DNA from: Crotalaria pallida
Taxonomy: Eukaryota; Streptophyta; Magnoliopsida; Fabales; Fabaceae
NCBI GenBank assembly: GCA_037953625.1
Contig: CM075649.1
Location: 125,733,290 to 125,797,289 of the forward strand
DNA: 64,000 bases
Direction: 5' to 3'
A model generated the notes under the pieces. The model searched no databases. It saw only the letters and a list, made by a program, of their open reading frames with translations, and was not told the origin of the DNA. Shown one piece after another: positions 22,648-34,649 of this stretch (position 1 is the stretch's first letter; each line of letters begins with the position of its first letter). Made by a program: the position numbers and the translations under genes.

Positions 22648-25600
22648 ATGCCACAACCACGAGGTAAATCATGTTTTTCCTTAACATCTTCACTTTCTCT
22701 ACAAAAAAATAAATTTTTATATAATAATTAATGCTAATTTTTGTTTTTGTTTTTGTTTTGTGTTGTTGCAGAGCTTCCGGGGTTTTACTATGACGTAGAG
22801 AAGAACAGGTATTTCCCAATCAAAGGTCCTATACCCGGTTCTTCTCGTTCTTCTTCTTCTTCTTCAAAGCCCACTGCTCCAAAGTCTCCTCAATTAACCT
22901 CCTCCACTAAGGTATTCATAATAATAGGGTTCACTTTTTATTCACACTCCTCTAAAGCTTATTGCACTGTATCTCAAATGTGCATTACCGTTTTGAGTTT
23001 AATGGTTATGCAGCGACACAATGTTACATCAAAAGTCAATCATATTTGAAATATGCATGATGATTTGATGGTAAGGGTTTCTAGTTACATGACACCTTGT
23101 ATTCAATTTGAAGAATAGTTTTGGGACCTTGGTGGGAATGTTTAAAATTTCTATGGTATCTTGATTTCGTAATAAATGTTTAAGTTTTTTTATTAAAAAC
23201 AAGTCGAGTCATTTGCAAAAGTCAAAGCAAAGTTGATTGAATTTAGTTACATTGCAGGAAGGGAAGAGTTCCCGTAGGAAGCTTAGAAACAATATGTCTA
23301 AGCTCCTTCAGGCAAGGGAGTTAGATGGACATGTCATTGCTTCCCGGTCTCACAATTTCAAGTGTAACTTCACCGAGGAACTACGAAAGATACAAGCTTC
23401 ACAACCTGTTGTATGTTTATGATTCCAAATGTTTAATTGTGAGTAAGCTGTACCTTCATCCCAATTATCAAATCTAAAATTGAATTTCATGTGTTTTGTG
23501 TTGCAGGTCTGGAAATACAAGGGGATGGATAGTATAAATATTAGTGCTTTAGAGCAGATGCACATTGATGTGCTGACACAACAGGGTCAATATAAAACTG
23601 ATGTTTTATTGACAGGCAGCATGGATGGCTCAGTGAGGTAGCTTACATTTTCTTTTTATGTGCATTTGTGCTTGCATTCTCCAACAAGCTCGAAGACCTT
23701 GGATTTGGATAGAATCTCTGACCATTGAGTGTCTTTTAAGAACAACTCTTGGATTTCATTTTTAATTTTTTCAACTTTTCAGATTGTGTTTTTAGTGTTG
23801 ATGGATATAGAAAAATAAAACTATACTTAGACTCTAGTGGGAGTTTTAGATTCTGAAATGGTGTGTTAAGTGTTATGGTGTTACACAATGGTTTACAATA
23901 CATTATTGTTCCCCTCTCATAGGATTATAGGAAGAAAGAAAGCATTTAGTGGATCCAGCAAGGTTTTCTATTACTGAATGTCAAACTGTGGGTTGTTCCT
24001 GTTTTAGGCTTCTTGCAAAAACAGCTGTTTTTGCTAAGAAGCACTTCAATGTTCAAACAGTATATCTAAGCAAAGGAAGTTAGAAATAACTTTATAGTTT
24101 TCAAATGTTTGTGTTCTGTGTATAAAAATGTACAAAAAATAACAAGTGAGTCCATCTTTGCATTCAATAAGCTTTTCAGTAATCTCTTCAACAACAGCAA
24201 CAAAAAGACAAAGTCTTTTCTTACTAGGTGGGGTTATCTACATGACCAAATGACATCATTTTGTTCTATCATAAACTATTTCTTTAGAAAGGTGATTTAG
24301 TGCTAAGTGCTATTTAATGGTTTTGCCTAAAGTTTTTCTAAACTCTACCTCTTATTTTTTTTGCTTTCCTCCATCTAATCAACTCATCTTATTTGGATTC
24401 TACTGGTCTTCTTCTCAGTTCTCACATGGTCAAATCCCTCTGTGTCTGTTTGCCTCATAGAATGGAAAGTTGGGATTGGAATTGAGCCTTGGAATTTTGG
24501 TTGTCACATTTGGATGTCCATTTGGAACTGGAATCATAATTCCAAGGACCAATTCCATGGAATTTTACATTGTAACTTAGGCAAGATTTTGCCTTCATTT
24601 CCTGAACACCTACTTTCTCTTTGATGCATTCATTCCTGATCTTGTCTTGTTTAAGCTTATAGAAATGCACAAAATTATTTGTGCCTCTGATGCCAAATGA
24701 GTGCTTCCAATAAAAAATATGATTGTCTGTACAGAAATCAGAAATTTAGTCTGTAAATCCAAATAAGATCAATTTGTACAAAATAAGGCTCCGTAAAGAA
24801 TAAAAGGTATTGAACTATTGCTGTGGAGAAAAGATGAATTATATAACCTCCCCATTCGTTGCACGTAGAAAAGATTAAGAGATAGTAAACTAGCAGGTAA
24901 GTTGATAACCTACCTCCATTAACTATTAATATGTTTTGTCGTAATCAATTCGTGCATAGGTTTTAATCCTGACAACAAATAATTTGAAACCTTTTTCATT
25001 TTCTTAATCTTCTTTTTGCAACATTGTCATAGTGCTCTTAGCAATAATATACCGATTTAACTCAATATGTTATCAGTAGTTTGATGATCCTACAAAATGA
25101 TTGGATCACACTTGTTGCACTTGAACTTCAAAACATCTTGATTCTTTATCTAATTCTTGCTATTTTTGGTGTATAAGTTGATTACTATTTACTAGTTGTT
25201 GCTTGTGAAGTTCGGTACTCGCAGTTTTTGTCCAGTTGGAAGGTCTGGGCAATATTATGATGGCACAGTAGAGTGGATACCAGATTGTGTTAAGAATTAT
25301 GTTAAAGGGAAGACAGATGAGCATAATGAGGTGCCTGGGCCGGTTTACAGTCCAAATCCACTGCTTATGTCCTCTAGTATATCTTGTGTAAGAAAGTGCA
25401 CTTCTTATGCTGAGAATGATGGTCCTGTTGGACATGCATTGTATCCTTTTTAATTTTTTTGAATGCTTCATACTTTGTGTGTGTGTATATATATACATAT
25501 ATTGGATTATGCGATATATGGTAAAAACATAAAGTCATGTGTCCTTAAGTAACTTCTAATCTTGATTACCGTTATGATTGAATAGTAAACACATTAGCTC

Positions 25601-27337
25601 TTCTCAGTTTTCAATTAGATAGTTCTCTCACTTTATATGTCCCATATATATATATATATTACATGATAATATGATATAGTTTATTTTTGACATACTTGCA
25701 GTGTGAGATCTCAATATTGAAAGGTTATGGTCCTGTTCTTTTTGATAACAGGAAAAAACTATGTCTTGTTCTCTATGTATGTATGATGCTGTTTTCCAAT
25801 AAGCAAAGAACATGTGTAACAGTTTATCATCGAAAGTATAACATGTTTATTAACTGTTACACATGGTTTATTATTGTTGGAAAGCAGCACCACGAGCACC
25901 TAAGTTTTGTCCTAGATAAATTTGATTTTAAAGTGAAAGATCTTAACATTAAAAACAGATTTACTACTTTGGGATCCGACACGTCAGGGGGATCAGTTTA
26001 TACTATCGGTATTAATGAACCATTAGATCTTGGGCCTGGAATACTGAACACTTGGAGCGGTATAGAGGAAGTTGCTTCTTTTAAGTGCACCCTTTGGACA
26101 GCAGAATATGATTATAATAGACATCGAGCTGTAATTGGTAAGTTATATATAGCTCTCCTCTCTCTCTGTCTCTTTCCTCCCTCTTTCAAACACTTTCTCT
26201 CTCACACACACATGCGCTGATGCATGTTCTGATGCCAAATAAAGTTATGTTCCGAAAAAGCAGCAGTTAACATTACCTCATATTCTCTTATTATTGTTAT
26301 TAATGATTCCCTACACCGGACTACCGGTTCCATCCAGAAAAGTTTTTGTTTGTTATCAATTGCATAGGGCAAGGCTGTAAGAGATAATTAATTTTAGGCA
26401 ATGATATAAAATTCTTTTTTGGACAGTTTAACATGAATTCAATGTTTGGTTTGTTTTTATGCAGAGTTTCATTTTATTTTTGCACTTTCACCTCATTCTT
26501 AAAGAAAATACTTATGTTGATCACTTAGCCCATTGTAGAAGAAGACCAACCCAATCTCTCATATTGCAGGACTCGGAGAGGGCCCGATCATAAATTTCAC
26601 CAAAATCGTTTCACTGTTTGAGTTTAGTTTACAAAATTTAGCTACATGGAATGATCTAGGGTAACCTGTGTCAATATGGTTGCAAATAATCTGTTATGAT
26701 GCTTCTGTGTCTTGTCTGCATTTGCTTATATTTATTATTATTATTATTATTATTATTAATTTGATTAATTTGATAATTATAATGTTAAGATAATGTAAAA
26801 TGAGTCATAGGAAGGGTGGCATATATATATCCTCTTGGCATACAATCAAGAAACTTTTACACATTACTAGATTTTGACCCCGACTAATCTTATATCTAAT
26901 CTGTTGAGGTATTGTTTGTTTTTTTTATTAATCTTTCATAGGTACTAATTTGGGTGCCGCTTCAGTGGATTTGGAAACCGGGATTTCATCGTGGTTTTTA
27001 CGTTGTAAAAGTGATGTTTTTGCGCAACAGATTGTAAATTCTGTAAGTTAACCCTTTTCTGTTAACAGATTGTATTTTATCTCTTATCCCTTGTAAAATA
27101 TTTTCCCTTTTTATTTTTTTAGAAAAGTGAATTATCTCTAATAAAATAATGCCGTGTACTTGTTACTTTATATCATCCATATTCCTTCATTCAATCAAAT
27201 AAATCATTACATTGGAGAAAAGCTTACATTTAAAAAAAAAAGCATTTAATTCACTTATTCACATTTGCTGGCAGCAAGCTGGCAACTTACACATCATACT
27301 ACATCCTGCAGCCATTTACATTGTCTTCCTTATCTGC

Positions 27338-27368
<31 letters not shown>

Positions 27369-29896
27369 GCGCGCGCACACACACACACACTTGCACACTC
27401 TTTCAAACCATTATTTTTTCTCTAATATTTTTCAACAGTTGGGAGTTGGGACTTTGGAGTAGCTTTTCGATCATTTTCAACAATTTTAGTAGAATTAGGG
27501 TGAAAACTGGTTTAAGGTTCATTAGTGTATTTTTACAGGGGATTTAATGCTTGTATTTTACTTATGCTTCTTTGACCTTAGAGATGGGATCTTTTCATGG
27601 ATTCTCTTTGGTGCAGTGCAGAACCCATGGGGTTGGTTCTTTCCTCTCTTTGATGAAGTTTCCTCTGTTGTAAAGTTAAATGTGTCAACTGTTGGTTTCT
27701 ATTGTTTTTATGTTTTCAGCTGTTTCCCCCAAAATCTTCTCATATCTCTATCAATGTATTGCGAGGTTGTAATTCTTAAATTATTATGGATAATATTCTT
27801 TTTCCAGGGAAATGTTATTTTATGCGGACTCAGAAATGGAGCAATTGTCACTGTAGATTTTCGTCAGAAAAGAGAAAGGTTTTCCAGTAGACTTATTACA
27901 CATCGGATACCTTATTCATCTTCAAATAAGAATGCTGGAAATTCTAATAAAGACTGGTTCAAGGTATTTTCTTCATTTTGAAATTAAGAATCAAGGAGAG
28001 AAGACAGAAGATTTCAAGACACAGTAAAAATTTAGAGTAATATGACAAATGATTCACTTTGTGAAAGTTGTTACTACTTACTACTGTATTAGCTAAAGCT
28101 GTTGTTTGTGCTTATACCCCTATCCTTCTTGCAGCTCACAGGAGACATATATCCTTCTCATACCATTAGGATGCCTAGATCTATATCCTGGTTTGTCAGC
28201 TTTTTCCCTGTCAAATGTCTATTTTATTTTTATCTTGATTTGAAATTTATATATTTTGGAATAACTTTTTTCTTGAATTTATTTTGTGCATATGATTCTA
28301 GTCTGCTGTCACTTCAGTTTGATGATCAGTATTTCTTGGCAAGCTCCATGGATGGATCGGTTAGTTCATTATTTGCGAAAGATATTACCTGTGTTTTATC
28401 ATTTAAGTCTGCTCTTACATGGCATAGAACACTCATTATTTTAAAGCAGCATCTCATGATTAGGAATTTGAACAAATTTATTCCTTATATTAAAAGGGAA
28501 ATCATTTATATTATAAGTGTACTCAGCATCAGCAGTCTTCATATTCCTAATAGACCCTATTTAATTCATTTAATTTTTTTGGGGGAGATTATCTTTTCCT
28601 AATGCTCTTGGTCCTCCATCACCTAGTTAAGAAAATCATTGATATAATGATGACCAATGAAGGCATAACAAACACAAACCAAGTCTATTAACTATCACTA
28701 TATTTCTGATGGAATTTCGGTGTTAGTAGAACTGAAAAGAAAATAAATGAAGAAAAACATTACCAAAATTGTCTAAATAGCAATCATTTCTATAAGCAGA
28801 CTGAAGATACTGAGGGAAATTGCGTCTAAATGGCCTCTCCTTTTTCTTTTTCCAGATGAAGCTCTATGATCGACGCTTAATCCAGAGGGGTGCCCTTCAA
28901 TCTTATGAAGGGCATGTGAATTCACATACCCGTATACAGCTTGGGGTTGATCCTGCCGAAAGATTTGTTATGTCAGGTTGATATTGTTTCAGTTATGTTA
29001 TTTATTGGCTTAATTATATCCCAAGTTCCTCAAGTTTGGGGTACTTTTGCCAGATACCCTTATTCATTTTTTTTTCAATGTATGACTCCCTAAAGTTACT
29101 TCTGGGTTTGTCATACACCCCTACGGCCAATTTTGCTGATATGTAACATCGAAATCCTAGTCAGACGCAGGAGGTTAGACACATGTGCGAAAATCCTTTA
29201 TTTTTTTAAATTAAAAAACTAAAAAACTTAGTATTTTTATATTTTTATTTAAAGAAAAAAAGACAAAAAAAAGATTGAAGAGAGAGGTCGTCTTCGCCCG
29301 TGTGACATCACGTGACATCACATGGCCAACCTACTGCGTCTGATTAGGATTTCGATGTTACATGTCAGCAAAATTGGCTAGAATTGGTAGTAGGGGTATA
29401 TGACAAACCTTGAAGTAACGTCTAGGAGTGAGACATTGAAAAAAATAGAATAAGGATATTTGACAAAAGTACCTCAAACTTCAGGCACTTGTGACATAAT
29501 TAAGCCTTATTTATTTAGCATCCCAGAGTTTGAAAATTCTGACTCAGTCATCCATCTCAGGTGGAGAAGATTGCAGTCTACGGGTATGGAGTATCAAGTC
29601 TGGAGAACTTCTCTTCGAGGACAAGTTCTCTGATTCAGTTCTATCGACTGCATGCTTTCAAACGCATAATGGTAACCACTATGCTTTGGGCCTTTCTCCT
29701 TTCAAGTTTATGCATTCTCCCTTTGCTATTTTAGTTATCAGGCACTTTTATTTGTGGTTTTCCTGGTTGCTTATCTCAAACAATATTATTTCTCCCTGTA
29801 GGTTTTAAAGCAGAGAAGGAAAACCAATACAAGCATGACTCTCTGGGAGCATGGCTTGGATCACGTGAAGGACTGTTTTATATGCATTGGTTATGA
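22648..29896 (+). CDS. DCAF4-like WD40-repeat protein, 13 exons, 510 residues
   Basis: Proposed join: 22648-22663, 22772-22911, 23258-23410, 23507-23637, 25225-25440, 25959-26137, 26942-27042, 27808-27963, 28135-28190, 28302-28359, 28856-28976, 29561-29671, 29802-29896. All introns are GT-AG; phases agree throughout and total 1533 nt with a TGA stop. The start MPQPRELPGFYYD matches the N-terminal ELPGFY motif of DCAF4 (WDR21) proteins, and the length is close to human DCAF4 (about 495). A serine-rich segment is at residues 27-36. WD-like blades include LLTGSMDGS (about 140), ILCGLRNGAIVTVD (about 315), FLASSMDGSMKLYD (about 393) and SGGEDCSLRVW (about 442). Known: DCAFs are substrate receptors of CUL4-DDB1 ubiquitin ligases; the substrate here is unknown. 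Least certain are exon 5's start and the acceptor of exon 6, chosen to keep frame. No frameshift is seen, so the gene looks functional. Confidence 0.88.
29007..29506. mobile_element. 500-bp palindromic Mutator-type MITE in intron 11
   Basis: Ends GGCTTAATTA ... TAATTAAGCC; the arms stay similar for about 200 bp each, so most of the element is a foldback. It is flanked by the perfect 9-bp duplication TTATTTATT (28998-29006 and 29507-29515). No coding capacity. It lies 30 bp downstream of the intron 11 donor. Confidence 0.9.
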
Positions 29897-30912
29897 ATGT
29901 GAACTGTGAAAGGTAGTTTAATTATAGTTACCTTCAGCTGCATCTTGGCTATCCTAAGGATATCCTCAGAAAAGCACATGTCTAGTTAACTAGATGTGTT
30001 ATGTGTACAACATTTTGAGATGATAGTTTGATTGTTAACGCTTTCTTTGGAAAGAAATAGAGATCTTTCTGGACAAATAAGTTGGTTTTGGTCTTAGCAT
30101 GAGGGGATTAATGGTCTTGTAGGTATTCTGATGTGATGCAAGAGTAACTTACATCAAAGGCTTCTATTAGAATAGAGCTAGCATTTTGATACTAGAGGTC
30201 TAGAACATGTAAGTGTGACCAATTGCATTATAGAAATAGTACTGTTTATTTTCTTAAAAATCTGTAACGTCTATGGCCTTTTCCCTAAATACTTTAAAAG
30301 TACTACTTGCACAGTGAGACACGTTGCCTCATCACCTTTGATTTACAAACTAACAAACCCATTCAGCAAAATATCTACAAATATGTACACTAGTTGCTAA
30401 TTTTGTTGTTATTATCCTTTGTAAAATTCTCAAGATAAACAATTTAATATCGTTAATATAGGATTATAGGTGCTGCTCTGTCCGAGTGAGAGAACTAGTA
30501 TACCTCCAAATTGGTTTGACTTACGACCGTGGAGGGGATATCTAAAAGGTACACCGATGATCAATGTTAAGCGTTGGTTGAGACAACATAAGCAAGAATA
30601 TAGATTAACCAATGTGATTAAAACTGTACCGGTGATTAAACCAATCAGAATATTGGGATACTAATTTAATGGTTCAACCAAAGAGACACTAATTAATTCG
30701 CATAATAGTACATTTATATAAATATAAAGAAAATAAAAAGGTAGGCATTATTTTGTTGGAAAATTAATAACTAACGTAATAAATTTACTTTGAACATAAA
30801 TATACCTTGAATGACTTAAATCACAAAATAATATTGTCCCAGTGTCAAGGAACTTTAATGTTGGTTCAAGGTTTGGTGTTGGATTATCATTAGTCTTACT
30901 TTGATAAAATAG
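29897..30912. other. 3' flank of the DCAF4-like gene
   Basis: It should contain the gene's 3' UTR; no unambiguous polyadenylation signal stands out. The 64-codon frame at 30470-30664 has no recognised domain and is not called. Confidence 0.5.
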
Positions 30913-30914
30913 TA

Positions 30915-30986
30915 TTCCCTCAGGTCCTTGTTATAAGCTCTTTTTCTCTCTAAAAAAAGGGTGTTTATAATAAGAATCGGAGGGAG
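30915..30986. mobile_element. Short Stowaway-like MITE
   Basis: About 72 bp with ends TTCCCTCAGGTCC and (reverse complement) CTCCCTCCGATTC, followed on both sides by TTATAA-type sequence, and flanked by TA (30913-30914 and 30987-30988). This fits the Tc1/mariner Stowaway pattern. Confidence 0.75.
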
Positions 30987-31215
30987 TATGTTGGATTTTT
31001 TTATCAGCCATCCACTTTGGTCAACAGTTTACAATCGGTCTGGTTCAAACCAATTAGGCCCCATTTTAGAACAAAATGGACGGGTTTAAGTGCATAGGTA
31101 GTCCAAATGATCTTTCTAACAACGGTTTTAGTTTATTGACCCCCCAATGAATTAGTTGATCTCCCTTTAATGCGAAAAGTCAAAAATATCTTCAACAAAA
31201 AAAGAATGATTTTCC

Positions 31216-31590
31216 ACTAGCTCTCTCGAGGGTCAGCGAGCTTGTAATTTTACAAAGCTCACTGACCCCCCAGCTAGCTAGCGAAAAAAAAGGATTTTTC
31301 ACTAGCTCTCTCGGGGGTCAGCTAGCTTGTAAAAATTACAAGTTATCTGGGGGGGTCAGCGAGCAGTATTTTTATTTTTTTTTTTTGCTTTTTACAAGCT
31401 AGCTCTCTCGGGGGCCAGCTAGCTGATCTTTTTTACAAGCTATTTTTTTTCCTTTTTCGACTTCTCGCTTAGGCCCAACGAGTGTGTTATAAACCCAGAA
31501 AAAAGGGCAATTTTGGGTTTTGGCAAAAAAAGGGGGCAAGTGATTAAATTGGGGGATTAATAAACTAAATAAACTCGCTATCTAGTGTTT
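31216..31590. repeat. Downstream copy of the low-copy repeat, with an AGCTCTCTCG-type array
   Basis: Three copies of AGCTCTCTCG followed by a GGTCAGC/GGCCAGC-type block (near 31219, 31303, 31401), with interspersed inverted pieces, precede a stretch matching 21215-21324. The site 31547-31557 corresponds to the insertion point of the Mutator-like element at 21325. Identity unknown. Confidence 0.65.
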
Positions 31591-31916
31591 ATATTTAGAG
31601 ACAAAGAGAGTAAATATGAGGTTTAATTCCACTTCTGATTTCTCAATTTAATCAATTTCTCGAATTTAGTTTTCTTTTTATTAATTTTGACAATTTAATT
31701 CCCCAATTTTTAAATTTTGGCCAAGTTCGTCCTTCTGTCCAAATGTCCACTGACAGTGCTAATGTGGCTAATGTTTGTCAAGTATCAATCTTTCATTGGT
31801 CATCGCTATAATTTGATTTTATTATTGTAAATATTAAAATAAAATAATTAAAATAATTATTTTAAATTAAAAAATTTATTAAATAATATTTTTTAAAGAT
31901 TAAAATAATTATTTGA
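31591..31916. other. AT-rich spacer, nothing recognised
   Basis: Low-complexity A/T runs (31820-31905) and no supported feature. Confidence 0.5.
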
Positions 31917-32252
31917 ACAAGAATGTGGTTGATGCAAATCAAATTGGATATGAGCAAAGCCTATAACAAAGTTGAATGGTCCTTTTTGGAGTTGATGCTT
32001 CAAAGAGTGGTGTTCTCTGCCAAGTGGATTGGTCTTGTTATACATTGTGTTTACTCTGTCTCTTTCTCTGTTATTTTGAATGGCAAACAATTTGGTCATT
32101 TCAAGCGTAATCAGAATATTAGACAAGATGATTCGTTATCTCCATATTTGTTCTTGATTGTTGCTTAAGCTTTTTCCTCTATGTTATATAGAGTAAAAGC
32201 TAGAGGTGAGCTTCATGGGGTGAAAGCATCAAGGTTTTGGTCATGTCGTTTC

Positions 32253-32766
32253 TAGGCATGACAACGAGTCAGGTTTGAGGTAGGTTATGCCAATATCAAA
32301 AATTATCTTTTATTGTGTTAAACAAAACTCATATATAAAATACATTATAATTCAAATTATATATAATAATAAATGTCAAATTTTAAAAATATCTATAAAC
32401 TTAAGAATTAAAACATTGGTTGGGACGAGTGGTAAGCGGCTCGGTCTCATTTAAGTAAGGTCTCAGGTTCGATTTCATTGTGGATGCAGAAAAATTCATG
32501 TTGGGAGACTCACCTACCATAGCCAGGGATGCAATCCGGGTTGAATCCGGATGTACCTAAGTAGTACCTAGGGGCCAAATATGTTAGTTTGACTTAACCA
32601 TTTAACTATTATTATAATGAAAATTATTTAATTTTTATATTAGGGAAGGTTTGGGAGCGGGGACGGGGTTAGGTTTCTACAAACCCAATTAAAGCGAGTT
32701 TTCTCCAGCAAAATTAGGTCAGTTTCAAGCGCATACCCGTGAGTGTGGGGTTTATTGCCATCCCAA
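32253..32766. mobile_element. hAT-like non-autonomous element inside LINE1
   Basis: Removing this 514-bp insert restores LINE homology. The flanks GTCGTTTC (32245-32252) and ATCATTTC (32767-32774) look like an 8-bp duplication with two mismatches. The ends TAGGCATGACAAC and (reverse complement) TTTGGGATGGCAA fit a hAT-type GGCAA-rich terminal repeat. It contains a SINE. Confidence 0.65.
32413..32585 (+). mobile_element. tRNA-derived SINE within the hAT-like element
   Basis: A box A-like sequence GGGACGAGTGGT (about 32421-32432) and a box B-like GGTTCGATTTC (32466-32476) are spaced as in RNA polymerase III promoters. The body continues to about CCTAGGGGCC. No clear target duplication or poly(A) tail is seen, so the borders are approximate. 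Confidence 0.65.
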
Positions 32767-33509
32767 ATCATTTCCCATCTATTCTTTGTTGATGATAGCC
32801 TTATCTTTGCAAACGTTGATACTAAGGAGGCTGATGTTCTTGTTGAAATACTTAACATGTATGGGTATGCATCTGGTCAATTAATTAATTTTGAGAAATC
32901 TTCAATCATGTTCAGTCTTAATTGTAATGATGTTCTGATACATTCCATCATGAGTAGACTAGGTACTATGAAGCAGGCTTTCCATGAATCTTATGTGGGC
33001 TTACCTACTCATTTAGGTAGAGCGAAGAATTTCTCTTTTCAATCTATTACTGATCATATGGCCAAACGTATTCAGGAGTGGAAAGAGAAATTCTTGTCCA
33101 AAGCAGATAAAGAAGTATTGATCAAAGTAGTTGTTCTAGCCATTCCCTCAAATGCTATGAATGTGTTCAAACATCCAGTGAGTATATGTGATCAACTTTA
33201 TGGTATGTTTAACAAATTTTGGTGGATCTCCTCTCAAGATGAACACAAGATCCATTAGATGTCTTTGAAGAAGATGTGTGTGGCTAAGAGTAAAAGAGGC
33301 CTTGGCTTTCGTGATTTAGAAGTTTTTTACTTGGCTAAGCTTGCTAACCAGGGATGGAATCTTTTGAAGAATCCAACTTCTTTGGTGGCCATAATTCTTA
33401 AAGCTAAAGTATTATCCCCAATGCTCTTTCCTTGATGCCTTAGTAGGCAATGGTCCTAGCTATGGGTATGGCTCCAGCACATGGAAAAGCCAAGCATGCA
33501 CTGATGCAT

Positions 33510-34649
33510 GGATAGCTGTTAGCCTTTGATTAATGGTGACGTGGCACAAATGGTTATGATTGTGGATAACCACTTGCTATTCCAGTTTCAAAAAATTTTG
33601 CACAAATGCCCTGAATGAAACGATGTAGTTTCAGTTGGGTTTTTTTTTCTAATTTTTTTTAAAAAAATTCATAGCCTCAAAAGTCGTCTTGCGTTATGCT
33701 AAAAAATGGCACTTTCTGTTTTGCCTACAACATCCCCTCACAACCGTGCACCACCATCTTACCCCACCATTGCCATCCACAGCCCCATCCCTTGCCGTAT
33801 TTTTTTTTAAAAAAAAAAATCAGAGAGAGAGTGTGTGTGTGTGTGTGTGCGCGTGTGTGTGTGTGTTCATATTATCATAGGAGGGGGTGTCATGAATCAG
33901 TGTTTGAGTTGCAGAGAGAGCCATGAACATGGTTTCTTCCGTGTTGTCCAACGTGGTACCTTAAATCAATAACACTACAAGGTGCTTCACGAATAAAACA
34001 TAGAACATTAAATCAAAGAGGTTGCCTTCATATGGACCTTTTTTTCGCATAGGCTTATATGGCGGTGCACGATAGCCAACCTCTGGTACACATTCAACCA
34101 GATCTGATAATATTCAATGCAGATCTAACGCCAAAATTACAACCCATGGAACATCTTCCACTATACTAAGCTCTTCAGATGGAATCAACAATGTCCACCT
34201 TTTCTTATTTCAACTTACATTGGATGCCATTTGATTATGTGTAATAGAGTTTTGTTTAAATGGTGGGGGGGGGGGGGCATTTTGGACTTATCAGACATGA
34301 TCTAAAAAAGCAAAAGTGATAAATGTAGGGGCTCTCTAGCAAAATATGTGTTGGAAATCAAGCTTGCCCTAAAGGACGTAAAGAGTTATGCTAGAAGATT
34401 TCTAGAAGATAGTTTTGATGATAACAACATATTCCATGTTTCAAGCTCAAGTTTCAGGCTCAAGGTTCAAGCTCTCAAGTTTCAAGTTTAGTATAGCCTT
34501 GCCCATAGGAAATTTGTAAGGTAATGAAGTTTTATTACAAGTGTGTAATGGCCAAAAATGATTTCTCAATTCTAAGGAGAAGAAAAGAACTTTTTATGAA
34601 AAATGTTTTTAACTTTAGTTTTCAGTTTAAAATGCTTTTGAAAACCCTT
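33510..34649. other. Left interior of the block, mostly non-coding
   Basis: Contains a GT/GC microsatellite (33830-33866), a poly-G run (34264-34277) and a coding-like minus-strand stretch described separately. Short plus-strand ORFs over the repeats are not supported. Confidence 0.55.
33960..34195 (-). pseudogene. Possible captured gene fragment, unidentified
   Basis: Read on the minus strand from about 34192, one frame stays coding-like for about 75 codons with only one early TGA; it includes EDVPWVV and APPYKPMRKKGPYEG followed by a hydrophobic stretch, and ends at TAA near 33960. Residue composition is protein-like and unlike the surrounding DNA. I do not recognise the family. Its place inside a terminal-inverted-repeat block suggests capture by a transposon. 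Confidence 0.4.

Larger units (their letters stand above)
31917..33464 (+). pseudogene. LINE1: L1-type reverse transcriptase remnant
   Basis: The sequence begins inside an RT domain (IKLDMSKAYNKVEWSF) and continues through a RNQNIRQDDSLSPYLF-like motif. After an inserted hAT-like element (32253-32766) it resumes with HLFFVDDSLIFAN, the catalytic FVDD motif, and the conserved YVGLPTHLGR block. A stop at 33256 and a frameshift near 33410 break it. It is 5' truncated: no endonuclease or ORF1 is present. The same LINE continues at 44549-44578 and 50604-51901. Confidence 0.87.

Noticed and set aside
25687..25958. Upstream part of the open frame before exon 6, as a longer exon
   Set aside because: Joining at 25702 breaks the reading frame from exon 5; joining at 25959 keeps it and gives continuous DCAF4-like sequence.
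27212..27547. 111-codon ORF in intron 7
   Set aside because: It spans a CT/CA microsatellite and lies between well-supported exons 7 and 8.
30470..30664. 64-codon ORF downstream of the DCAF4-like gene
   Set aside because: No recognised domain, no splice context, short.
32413..32480. Possible tRNA gene (box A and box B)
   Set aside because: No acceptor stem or anticodon arm can be formed; it fits a tRNA-derived SINE head.
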